This document shows positions 54,211 to 64,000 of a DNA stretch of 64,000 nt, in pieces. Source of the stretch: Ascaphus truei. Lineage: Eukaryota > Chordata > Amphibia > Anura > Ascaphidae. Made by a program: the position numbers and the translations under genes. Under the pieces are notes generated by a model that searched no databases, was not told where the DNA came from, and was given only the letters and a program-made list of their open reading frames with translations. The stretch is from positions 38,592,818 to 38,656,817 of the forward strand of contig CM071568.1 of the NCBI GenBank assembly GCA_036426205.1. Direction: 5' to 3'. Numbering within the stretch: position 1 is the first letter of the stretch; the number at the start of each line of letters is the position of its first letter.

Positions 54211-54735
54211 AGTGAAACTTCTTTTGTGGCACCTCATTCCTAATGGGACAAAAATGGATTGTGGGGATAGAAAATGAAACGGATGTGACGTCAAAGTGCT
54301 GACGTCACAGTGCTGGCAGTTGAGGCCAGGCTGTGTTCTGGCAAATCATATGCGGCGGCGATAGCCGCCGGCGCCGCTCCTAACCATCTTTGCTCCCCCC
54401 CAAACGGTCCCCCCCACCCGCTCAACATTTACTCGCCGCCGCAGCTCCTAACGAGCTCTGCTCCCCCCACCCGCTGACATGCGGCGGCGGCGGCGCTAGC
54501 CCTCAAAATTTAATTGCCGCCACTCCCTGCTGACCTCCCTCGGCCGAGGCATGGAACGGGGGGGGGTGGGTAGAGTGAGCTGCGTTCCCCACAGCACCAT
54601 CAGAAGGGGATCGCTGCAGCGCTCCCCTCGAAGCCAGCTCCCGCTGACGATGACGCGCTGCCCCCCTTCCCCCGCCGACACTGCCTCTGCCCACGCAGCA
54701 CTTCCGGAGGGGGGCGGGGCCTTTATTAAGGTATC
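54211..54735. mobile_element. Partial AAGTGAAACTTC-type element and GC-rich start of satellite
   Basis: Starts agtgaaacttcttttgtggc, as at 13,337, and carries gacgtcacagtgctggcag, like the 13.49-kb sequence. It passes into CpG-rich DNA with repeated gcggcggc. Confidence 0.5.
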
Positions 54736-56060
54736 TGCCCGGTGCGGCCGCGTCTCGCCGGGGGGTAGGGGGGGAGGAGAGACTCAGGCAGAGCCGCCGC
54801 GGGTCCGCAGCTCTGCCTGTCTGTGAGGGGGGGGCGGAGGAGAGACTCAGGCAGAGCCGCGGGGTCGGCAGCTCTGCCTGTTCCTGTGGGGGAGGGGGGG
54901 AGGAGAGACTAGGCAGAGCCGCCGCGGTCCGCAGCTCTGCCTGTCTGTGAGGGGGGGAGGGGGAGGGGAGGGGGAGGAGAGACTGCAGGCAGAAGCCGCC
55001 CGCGGTGCCCGCGCTCTGCCTGTCTTCGCGGGTGGGGGGGGTATGGGGGAGGCGGAGGAAGTCTCAGGCAGAGCCGCCGCGGGTCCGCAGCTGGCTGTCT
55101 GTGAGGGGAGTAGGACACTCAGGCAGAGCGACGCGGGTCCGCCAGCTCTGCCTGTCTGTAAGGGGTTGTGAGGGGGAGAGGAGAGTTCTCAGCAGAGCCG
55201 CCGCGGGTCCGCAGCTCTGCCTGTCGGTGAGGGGGGTGTGAGGGGGGACGAGAGTCTCAGGCAGAGCCGCCGAGGGTCCGCAGCTCTGCCTGTCTGTGAG
55301 GGGGAGTGTGAGGGGAGAGGTAGAGTCTCAGGCAGAGCCGGCGGGTCCGCCGCTCTGCCTGTCTGTAAGGGGGTGTGAGGGGAGGAGGAGAGTCTCAGGC
55401 AGAGCCGCCGGGGTCCGAGCTCCTGCACTGTTGTGAGGGGGGTGGTGGGGGGAGGACGAGAGTCTCAGCAGAGCCGCCGCGGCAAAGTCCGCATCAGCTC
55501 TCTGCCTGTCGTAAGGGGGTGTGAGCGGGAGGAGGAGAGTCTCAAGCAGAGCGTCCGCGGTGTCCGCAGCTTGTTTGTCAGTGTGTGATTGTGGGGGGAG
55601 GGGGGGACGGGAAGGAGTCTAGGCAGAGACCGCCGCGGCGTCCGAAGCTCTGACTGTCTGTAAGGGGGTGTGAGGGAGAGGAGGGAGTCTCAGGCAGAGC
55701 GCCGCGGGTCCGCAGCTCTGTCCTGTCTGTAAGGGGGTGGAGGGGAGGAGGAGAGTCGTCAAGGCACCCGAAGCACGATCAGCAGCTCGTTAGCTGTCAT
55801 GTGAGGGGGGGGGTGGGGAGGAGAAAGGAGCTCAGGAAGACCGAAGCAGAGGTACGCAGCCATTGAGTCTGAATGGAGGCCTGCAGGCGGCGGGGGTGTG
55901 AGGGGCAAGGAGGATGAGAGATCAGGAAAGCCAGCCGAACGGCAGCTCCGAAGCTCTGCCTGTCGTTGTAAGGGGGCGTGTGATGGGGAGGAGGAGGAGT
56001 CTCAGGCAGAAGCAGCCGCGGAGTCCGCAAGCTCTGGCCTGCTTTGAGGGGGGGGGAGTC
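54736..56060. repeat. GC-rich satellite, about 17 units of about 60-75 bp
   Basis: Each unit has tctcaggcagagccgccg, then gggtccgcagctctgcctgt and a G-rich spacer (tctgtgagggggg). In most units aggcagagc and gctctgcct are inverted repeats around a 15-nt loop, so each can form a hairpin. Unit lengths and sequence vary, more so toward the right end. Confidence 0.9.
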
Positions 56061-56094
56061 AGGAGAGAGGGGGCAGGAACAGAAGAAGAGATTT

Positions 56095-57690
56095 GTTTAC
56101 ACACACTTTTACACGGAAGACACATTTCACAAATACATATAACACACACAATATCATTATTTATTTTTCACACACCACTTATTTTTAATAGTATTTTTTT
56201 ACATTTTTATAATTTACATAATCACACATTCACACACACTGGACGAAACACACTACACACACACACACATCTGACTGTTTGACTTCCATCATACACACCA
56301 CACTGACTGACCACACATGCACATTTACATTTGGACTGACACACATACACACATATACTGACTGACACTTTACACATTCACAACACCCCATTAAAAACAA
56401 CTTTTGTTTAATGACACATACATTTTCATACACACACTGACTGACACACATAGACAATACACACACTTTTATTCTGACTTACACACATTCACACATTCAC
56501 ACACACAACACACACATGAAGGACACACTTTTTTTATTTTTACATTCACATCACACACTTTTTTTCACACACACACACACACACACACACCACATTCTTA
56601 CACTTTACACACACTGCTGACCATTACATTATACATTTATATTTTTAATAATTTCACAATGACTGACACACACCATACACACACCAACACACTGTATTTT
56701 TCTTTGATGTTTTTACCACTATGTACACAACCACACCACACACCACAATGGCACACACATATGCACGCACACTGACTGACACACATACCTCCCTGCTGCA
56801 CACACATACACTCACTGACTGACACACACCACACAGATATCAAACTGACCACACACACACAACCACACAACACTGACCACCATATGCACCAGCAACCAAA
56901 TGGACGGACAAAAATCACTCACTGACTGACACACCATCACACATCCGACTGAACACAGCAACACTATGAAACACAGACTACACGACAAGCACCACACTGA
57001 ACTGACCACATTACCACACTGACGACAAGAGAGACATTCACACCAACACGAGAGAGAGGACATAACTGACACACACACACACTGACTGACTGACACACAT
57101 GCAAACACTGACTGACACACATGCACACACTGACTGACACACATGCACACACTGACTGACACACATGCACACACTGACTGACACACACACACACACTGAC
57201 ACGCACGCACACTGACACACATACACACACTGACCGACACAGAGAGACATTCACACAACACAGAGAGAGACATACTGACTGACACACACACTCACACACT
57301 GACTGACACACACACACACACATTGACTGACACACTGACTGACACACATGCACACACTGACTGACACACATGCACACACTGACTGACACACATGAACACA
57401 CTGACTGACACACATGAACACACTGACTGACACACATGAACACACTGACTGACACACATGAACACACTGACTGACACACATACACACACTGACTGACACA
57501 CATACACACACTGACTGACACACATACACACACTGACTGACACACATACATAATCTCTGACTGACACACATACATACACAAACATACATACATACTCTCT
57601 GACACAAATACATACTCTGACTGACACACATACATACTCTCTGACTGACACACATACATAGTCACTGACTGACACATACACTGACTGACA
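56095..57690. repeat. CA-rich satellite (acactgactgacacacatgc units)
   Basis: Long tandem array of acactgactgacacacatgc-like 20-22 bp units, cleanest at 57,060-57,540 and degenerate before. Long minus-strand open frames of Cys-Val-Ser repeats arise only from the repeat. Confidence 0.92.
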
Positions 57691-57792
57691 CATGTGTGCC
57701 GAGCACGCGCGTTATAAGTCAATTTCTGTGACAAAAGTCAAAGAAGTTTCACTTACTATGCGCGTGCACCGCACACACAGCTTTTTTTCATG
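57691..57792 (-). mobile_element. MITE of the AAGTGAAACTTC family, copy 4 (right arm of inverted pair)
   Basis: Short derivative: tgtgtgccgagcacgcgcgt at one end, actatgcgcgtgcaccgcac at the other, with caaagaagtttcacttac between. Its reverse complement matches 51,954-52,023. It lies at the outer edge of the CA satellite. Confidence 0.8.
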
Positions 57793-58000
57793 AGCTTTAA
57801 TGTGAGCCGAAACGTTGAGAGAATAAACTACACCTTATTGCATTTGTGTGCCTGGACTGTTTTCTACTATTGATTGTGATCTAGCTGACACTTTGGATGG
57901 TATTCATCCAGTATGAATTCTACAAAACGACAAAGGCAGGGCTCTGTCTTTAGATTAACACACACAAGCTTACTACAACACTGTACTCGGAGTGCAGGAA
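57787..58000 (+). mobile_element. Penelope-like fragment with decayed hammerhead core
   Basis: TTCATGA (two changes from CTGANGA) followed by a short stem and CCGAAACGTTGAG (GAAAC at 57,809-57,813). Followed by non-coding sequence ending in ttttctactattgattgtg. Confidence 0.4.
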
Positions 58001-58456
58001 GACTCAATGATGCTGCTGATATGACTTCTACAGGTAGGGCCTAAGAATGCTGGGGAATAACAGAGGAACAGGAAGGAAAATGATGATGAAAGCAGGGTTT
58101 AATCAATAGCATAGACAAGCAATCTGAGGTCATTAACAGGCAGGCAGCAGTATAACGTAAGGGGTTAAGGCAAGTGCAAAGTCCAGAGCAAATCCGAGGT
58201 CATACACAGTTCCACAATATACTTAACTGGGCAGGAGACCAGCACATGAGCATGGGCAAAACAGGAACTGCGGCACTTCCTGGACTTTAAATATGGCTAA
58301 CCAGGAAGTGGGGGAGTCCTGCTTTGCAATGTCTCTGGGAGTTGATACCTATCTCAAGCCTGGTGGACACAAGTAGTAATGCAAACAAGAGGACAGAACT
58401 AAGTTCTTACCAGGTGCCAATGAACCACCATTATGATATAGGGGAGAAGGCTGCAT
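58001..58456. other. Unassigned, LTR-like repeat remnant
   Basis: The composition resembles retroelement UTR sequence but no ends were found. Confidence 0.3.
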
Positions 58457-58484
58457 TGTGTGTGTGTGTGTGTGTGTTGTGGGT

Positions 58485-58547
<63 letters not shown>
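58457..58547 (+). repeat. (GT)n microsatellite
   Basis: Long GT run with one interruption at about 58,478-58,487. Confidence 0.95.
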
Positions 58548-58551
<4 letters not shown>

Positions 58552-58960
58552 GAAAAGGCGCCCGATCCTAGTACATTATCATAAAAAATATTTAATAAAT
58601 TTCCATTGATCACAATTCAAAACTCACAAACAAAGAATATATTCAGGCGTTGTATGAGATCAATACTCATGCCCCAATCAAGTTGATGTAACTCCTCTCT
58701 CTTTTGCTACGATCGTCTGCACAGTCCGTCACGAACTCCGTCCAGCAAGATCTCCCAATGGTGTCAGCTCACAGATCGTCCTCCGGCAACACACAAATAC
58801 TGCATTCAGTTCCGGGAAGGGAACGTTTTCAATGGGACAGCGGATTCCCTTAATGTTTTTATATGGGTACACCGCTCACAACCACCCTGGAGTCAGCAAC
58901 ACATATAACCCTATGCGTTTCTTTAGATTAACTGATTTCTTCAGGGGGTGGATTCTGGGT
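58548..58960 (-). mobile_element. Penelope-like fragment with hammerhead-like core
   Basis: On the minus strand CTGAAGA (58,944-58,938) is followed 16 nt later by GAAACGCATAG (GAAAC 58,921-58,917). Stem II is weak. The downstream sequence is non-coding. Class is an inference. Confidence 0.45.
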
Positions 58961-59034
58961 ATGCTTACTATGCATATATACCTCCAGAAACCAATCAGAT
59001 ATATATAGCTATATCTATATCTATCTACCCCGTT

Positions 59035-59240
59035 TTAAGCCATGGTGGGTGAAAAAGGCAACAAGAAACCTCCACCGTATTGCGTATAGCAAATAAAAAG
59101 ATCACTTGTGAACACATTCACATGTATTAGGCAGGTCTGCAACCCTGCCTTTCACCATTATCCCCAGCATACAGTGCTTCCACTGCAGCAAGGGATTCTG
59201 GGAAATGACATGCAAATAAGCACACAATGTGTCACCTTTT
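59035..59240. mobile_element. Fold-back MITE family copy 4
   Basis: Shares cctccaccgtat, gcaaataaaaa, caggtctgcaaccctgc and gcaagggattctgggaaatg with 28.3-28.5 kb. Confidence 0.7.
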
Positions 59241-59934
59241 GTCTGAAAAAACAATTGTTACATGGAGCCCATATAAGCTAATGCTCGCTGTTAACATAGC
59301 TGTAAAAGCACAGCATAAGGGGGCCTCAGACTGAACGTCTGACCGAGTGGCTGTGGAGGAGGTGGGTTCGGACAGGTTGGTGCAGACCGTGCATTTGTGG
59401 AGTTGCCTGGGTGTATTAATTACCGGGCGGCAGTTGAGAAACTGGGCCCCACGGCCAGCTGGGGCATGGATGCTGCCTGTGGAATGGACGGCAGCTGGCG
59501 ACCGGCGGTATACATGGGGAGAGAGTGGTTAGCGGAACTGTTGGGGGCCTGAAAGGAGCAGGAGGGAGCAGGGGTAAGAGCTGGTACATTATATCTGCTT
59601 CCCCCAACACTGCTTCCTATTATGTTCTTCACGTTGCACTGAATAATGGAGATTCGTGCGCCCGGCGATCTCATATGCTCCTCCCTATCTGCCGCGGTCT
59701 TAACCAATTAGGGAGAGGGGGGATTCTGGAGGCTGTGAGGAGTGGGCCTGTCGTCAAATGGCTGTTAAGGGGCTCTCGGCTCTCCCCCCTGTCGGTGGCC
59801 CGAGTGGGCCCCCAGACTTTGCCCAGGCTATATCTACGCCCCTGGTCGCAGCTCCCCATCAGGTGCAGTGATGGCTGTGCAAACAAATGATAAAAACACT
59901 CATCCGCAGGTGTAGCACCTCCCCATTTAAGTAT
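59241..59934. other. Unassigned GC-moderate sequence
   Basis: No recognised feature. Overlapping open frames on both strands look compositional. Confidence 0.4.
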
Positions 59935-61935
59935 TTTCTCACCAGAACCCATCATAACATCACTACAGTCTGTATACAGGAAAATAAAGACAATATGTAG
60001 TTGACTAAATATTTATTGTCATGTTATTTTGTGGAAGGATTATATACAATGCAATGTAATTAGAAAACTACAAGGCAACATAAAAATATGTAACATCAGG
60101 GATCTAGTTATATTGAAAGAAAATAGTATATACATATGTAGCCCTCTTACCCCCACCCTAAGTGAGATTGGGGTGTGTAGGTGTATCTGACTACTTCTAG
60201 TGTGGTGCTATACCTGCTGGCTCACAGGAGGGCTGAACTTCCGCCATGGGGAACCTGGGGCATTTATACTAGGGGTACTTACTTCCAACGATGCAGCGCC
60301 TCCACCTGCGATGGCTCCCACCATAGGGGGAGTGTTTCCTCGCAGGACATCACAATAATCGATACTCACACAGATATATATATTAACTAGGATTTACTCA
60401 ACATGCAAGAAACAGATCACAGCAGCAATATCAACATCATAACCTGTGCCCCTCTCAGAGGAGACACTTACTGCGTCGCGCAGGACGCTTCCAACACTAG
60501 GTGATCCCACCAGTTGTCCCGAGAATCCACCCCACATTGTCCCGCCACTATGGAGAAGGGGAAGTGGGTGACTGCGCAGTCACTAATTAATGTGTTAGGC
60601 CTGTTGGTGCAACATATATAATAGTGAATACCTTCCGAGCACTCCAGCGTCGGGTCCGCAACAATCTTCTAAAAGGGTCAGACGTGCGATGCATCCGTCT
60701 GATCCTATCCAGGTAATTCTCCAGGAACCCCAACGAGGGTCCCACCGCTTCACGGGAACACAACCGAATCACGGGAACAGCAACGCCGCTATATCCCTAT
60801 CTCTTTCTCACTAACCCTAACGTGACAGGAACCCTAACTAGGGCTTGCCCTGATGAACGCAACCTGGGTGGGTTGGGGAAATCTCCTAGGGCCTGCGGAG
60901 TAATAACCTGCCCCACCCTTAACTCATCCCAGTCCTGACACTCGCTGAACCCTAACAACTAACACTAACACTTGCACTGCAAACTTCATTACGCGTACAG
61001 CAACTTGCTGACACTAGCACTATGCTTCTTGTCAGGCCTCACAGCCCTGCCAGCGTGATCCTGACAAGACAGCACCAGACACGCACTAAGGGCAGCGTCC
61101 TATCTGGGCCGTCCCTCAACACTTACCCACTAACCTGGTGGGGAGTTGGGGCCTACTGGGATGTGGGGGACCTTACTCGATGCAGGAGCTGCACATGCTC
61201 TTGCACCCTTCCTTCCTCACCGTTCCCAGCTCCAACTGCCGTTCTCAGCGCGCGAAATGTATCTTATTGCCCCCTGGAGATCCTTGGCCTTATGGCCACA
61301 CGGAGGCAACTGATGTGCTTGCCCCTAAGCCTCATGGAGTTGTAGTCCCGTGGAGGCTGCAAATACATTGGGGCCCGCGTGCGCACTTGCCCTGCGCATG
61401 CGCGAGTCTTGGAGGCCACCTCAACCCTTCCTGCACTTTCTACACTCGCGCGACTTCTCCCTAGCTCTGGGGCCTCGTACCTGCGCCTGCGCGATCACTG
61501 CGCATGCGCGGTCTCTCCGAAATGGCGGCGCCCTCCTCGCTAGCTGCCGGGACCGCCAGCAACGCGAGCGCGGCTTAGCACGGCCCGATGCGTCCCCGGC
61601 AACCAGGCCTGCTCGCGGAGATAGCACGCTACTCCCTGCTCGCGCCCCCACACTTTGGAAGCAAGCCGTCGGGTCCGGCGCTGGCTCGGCGGCACCCGCG
61701 ACCGTGCTCCCAAGGGAGGGGGGTCTCTAGGAGCTGCTGGAGACCTGGGTTACACATACATATATGATATGGGGTATTGGAGAAAAAATCCCTGATGTAA
61801 CATTTTTATTTTTCCTTTTAGTGATCTAGATTAAATTGCATTATATATAATCCTACCCCAAAATAACATGACAAGAAATGGTCAAATACAGATTGTCTTT
61901 ATTTTCCTGTATACAGAGTATAGTGAAGTCATGAA
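59935..61935. mobile_element. Fold-back element split by an LTR
   Basis: Left arm 59,935-60,110 and right arm 61,783-61,935 are inverse copies: tctgtatacaggaaaataaa, tgtcatgttattttg, aggattatatacaatgcaat, gtaacatcagggat and their complements, with scattered differences. The original loop was short. An LTR now fills it. Confidence 0.8.
60137..61754 (-). mobile_element. LTR-type insertion (about 1.6 kb) in the fold-back loop
   Basis: Termini TGTAGCCC and GGGTTACA are inverse of each other; flanking CATA (60,133-60,136 and 61,755-61,758) suggests a 4-bp duplication. CpG-rich near 61.38-61.72 kb with gcgcatgcgcg motifs. No gag or pol. Orientation is uncertain. The open frames at 61,350-61,730 are compositional. 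Confidence 0.55.
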
Positions 61936-62890
61936 GGGCTCTGATGAGAAAGAGACAGAGGGAGAAAAAAGGGGAAGTACTACACCTGGGGGTGGGTATT
62001 GAAGCTAATTTTTGACATTTGTTTGCACAACCATCACAGCACCTGATGAGCGGGCTGAGACTCCCGAAACTTTGTTTCTCTACAAGAAAATAAGAAAAAT
62101 GTCCTTGTGACTATATCCAATTTGAATGCAAATAAACAAAATGTTTTTTTTCTTATTTAAATTGGGATGGTGAAGGACTCCTATCTGGTTGCACTGCATG
62201 CTCAAGCAAGATGCCATTTTGTGGGAACACACCGTGAGCCCTACGTGTACTTCTATTTTTAATCACACATAAACAAACATACATACATACGTAACAAGAC
62301 TTCCTGTCCCCAGCGCCATGGACAAAAAAGCAGTCCGCGACAGTCTGCTGAAATCGCGCTGCGGAGGTCCACGCTTCTGAATGGGACCATCCCCCGCAGC
62401 GTTAATGCTTCTGGGCCGTGATTGTCGCGTGACCGCAGCAAAGAACACCATAAGCTTTACTACATCTGTACACACATACATACATATGTGTGTGTGTTTG
62501 TAGACACACACACCAAAATCCTTATCTCACTGCTCCAGGTGGCAACGGGTGTTCAAAATGATGTCTTGATTGGCACTTGTGCGAGTAGGTTCAACCCTAC
62601 TATGAAAGGTGGAACAATATAACATGCTAAAGTTGGAAAGGTACTTGCAAAAATGCAGATTAGGCACCATGGCAAGTAAGGCCTTAACCCCCAAATACAG
62701 AATTCACCAAAAAGCATTGGCCCTCATTCTCCGGATGCTGGATTGTCCCTGGACTTTACAGCGATCAGGATCATGGCATGAAAGCAGAGGGTGCCAAAAA
62801 TCCCTGGAAGTTAAACAAAAGCGGTCATTCATACCTCAATCTGGCTACCTACAACTGCCGGACTCTCTCCAGTAAAGCAGCATTGTAAGA
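61936..62890. other. Unassigned, with a hammerhead-like core
   Basis: Apart from the motif at 62,043, no clear feature. The stretch around 62.3-62.45 kb looks like a GC-rich MITE fragment. Confidence 0.4.
62043..62070 (+). ncRNA. Hammerhead-ribozyme-like core
   Basis: CTGATGA (62,043-62,049), then gcgggctgagactccc, which can form a stem II with one mismatch, then GAAAC (62,066-62,070). This is the best match to the hammerhead consensus in the window. Stems I and III are not obvious, so it may be a minimal or decayed form. Confidence 0.5.
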
Positions 62891-63362
62891 ACTGAAAAAT
62901 TAATTTGAAAAGATTAAGGCCTCATTGAGCTCAAATGCGGCCACGTATTAGATTACAGTGGTACAGAAAATGGAAGAATCGGTGGAGTGGGTTTCATCGT
63001 TAAGAGATGCCAGAATAGTCATTCAGTTGACAAAGAGATACAGGCTTCAAATAATCTAAGTGTATGCTCCAATATCAAAGCACACAGAAAATGAAGTTGA
63101 AGACCTCTACCATTTATTCAACCAACTTAACAATAGAAGGAAATTGTCAACTCGATTATGAGAAATTTCAATGCAAAGATTGGTGCTCAGAAGAAAGACA
63201 AAGCTTCAGTTGGCGAGTATGGTTATAGGTAAAGGAATGAACATGAACACAGATTGGTAGAATCTGAAAACTCCTGCATGATTAATTCATTCTTTAAGAA
63301 GAATCCAAATAAAAATTGGACATGGAAAGGACTGAATGGAATCAAGAATGAAATGGACTATA
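62890..63362 (+). mobile_element. RTE-like LINE relic, endonuclease part
   Basis: With frame changes the plus strand gives IVIQLTKRYRLQII, VYAPISKHTENEVEDLY, then NFNAKIGAQKKD, YGYR, NSFFKKNPNKNWTWKGLNG and KNEMDY. This is the APE-type endonuclease of RTE/BovB LINEs. It stops short of any RT. Confidence 0.75.
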
Positions 63363-63636
63363 CATGCTGTGATTGGCCGTGATGTGGCTTGCGCATGCGC
63401 AGTCTGCTGTGTATCTAGTTGCTGTGGTGATATTATGCCTAGTGCGCGCTACCTAGCAACGGAGAACGCTATTACCTTCTTCTTTTAGAATGACGTCGTC
63501 CCTACACACGCATGCGTTGCAGCTGTTTGTTTTGGATTGTGCTCAGCTGATCAAGATGGCCACCACGCGTCAGTGATTATGCCTTGTGATACTATGTGCT
63601 GTTTTTACTTACCAATTAGCTACCTCTAGTTGGTTT
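63363..63636 (+). other. CpG-containing lead-in to the tandem dimer
   Basis: Carries cttgcgcatgcgcagtctgc and other retroelement-like motifs. Probably the 5' part of the same element as the repeat that follows. Confidence 0.4.
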
Positions 63637-63912
63637 CACTGAATGTCTTCTGGGTATAAATATGTTTCTGTGCCTTTGTTCTCCAGCACTACCCTGAGGA
63701 AGGTCCTTTCTGGACCGAAATGTTGCCACTAAGTGTGCTATGTATTCTTAAATACAGGTTTTTGTTTGCATTACCACTGAATGTCTTCTGGGTATAAATA
63801 TGTTTCTGTGCCTTTGTTCTCCAGCACTACCCTGAGGAAGGTCCTTTCTGTACCGAAATGTTGCCACTAAGTGTGCTATGTATTCTTAAATACAGGTTTT
63901 TGTTTGCATTAC
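63637..63912 (+). repeat. 138-bp tandem dimer with a hammerhead-like motif in each unit
   Basis: Two head-to-tail copies (63,637-63,774 and 63,775-63,912), apparently differing at one base (ctgg to ctgt). Each has CTGAGGA, then aggtcctttctggacc (stem II; GGTCC/GGACC), then GAAAT (63,694-63,721; 63,832-63,859). One extra A separates the core from the stem, so the fit to hammerhead is imperfect. Confidence 0.85.
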
Positions 63913-63973
63913 AATTAAGTGCTGTTTCTTGTTTTCGCCTTGTGGGATACATTTTATGATAGAGATGTAGATA

Positions 63974-64000
63974 TATACAGTTAGGTCCGGAAATAATTGG
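63974..64000 (+). mobile_element. Possible Tc1/mariner-type left end
   Basis: TA followed by CAGTTAGGTCCGGAAATAAT at the window edge, a terminus I associate with Tc1/mariner elements of fish and frogs. Only the first about 25 bases are in view. Confidence 0.45.

Noticed and set aside
56964..57734. 256-codon minus-strand open frame and overlapping ones of Cys/Val/Ser repeats
   Set aside because: Product of reading the CA-rich satellite in any frame; no start context, no domain.
61350..61730. 126-codon open frame in CpG-rich DNA, possible CpG-island gene start
   Set aside because: Lies within an LTR-like insertion; no exon structure or known protein.

Overview
This is vertebrate genomic DNA, most likely from a frog or toad. 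The only host gene I recognise is EMC2, subunit 2 of the ER membrane protein complex. It is present as eight short coding exons with GT/AG splice sites and phase-matched junctions, covering about residues 74-297 of a protein of about 297 residues. The first about 73 residues are not visible. Nearly everything else is transposon-derived: an L1/Tx1-like LINE, L2/CR1-like and RTE-like LINE remnants, a Tc1-like transposon, LTR insertions, Penelope-like or hammerhead-bearing pieces, and many fold-back or Harbinger-like MITEs. There are no bacterial, phage or CRISPR features.

Layout. 1-6.8 kb: a 5'-truncated L2/CR1-like reverse transcriptase relic, an RTE relic, a Tc1-like transposon with a repeated inner terminal motif, a GA microsatellite, then MITEs. 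6.8-18.3 kb: mostly unassigned sequence. It holds fold-back MITEs, an LTR with a Harbinger-like MITE nested in it, a TIR-derived 21-bp minisatellite, a near-perfect 72-bp hairpin, and a fold-back element with a 15-bp target duplication. 18.3-27.2 kb: one minus-strand L1/Tx1-like LINE with poly(A) tail and likely 14-bp target duplication. It is interrupted by a 1.09-kb solo LTR (5-bp duplication) and a 0.60-kb insert (15-bp duplication). 27.2-33.4 kb: unassigned, with a CR1 relic and MITEs. 33.4-48.2 kb: the last six recognised EMC2 exons on the minus strand, with introns full of MITEs. 52.5-53.4 kb: the two preceding EMC2 exons, but on the plus strand. 54.2-57.7 kb: two satellite blocks, GC-rich with a hairpin per unit, then CACTGACTGACA-like. 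57.7-64 kb: hammerhead-like modules, an LTR sitting in the loop of a fold-back element, an RTE endonuclease relic, and a 138-bp tandem dimer.

Two observations stand out. (1) EMC2 is not collinear: exons for residues 74-121 lie on the opposite strand from exons for residues 122-297. The misoriented exons are bracketed by inverted copies of one MITE (about 51,954-52,023 and 57,721-57,792). Flipping the bracketed segment restores exon order and strand, so this is either a real inversion or an assembly flip at inverted repeats. (2) Several dispersed loci carry the hammerhead-ribozyme core pattern CTGANGA - short stem - GAAAC, including a 138-bp tandem dimer and probably the loop of a fold-back insertion. 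This fits Penelope-like elements or animal retrozymes.

All calls are by eye. Family names for repeats are inferences from motifs, termini and target duplications, without any database comparison.
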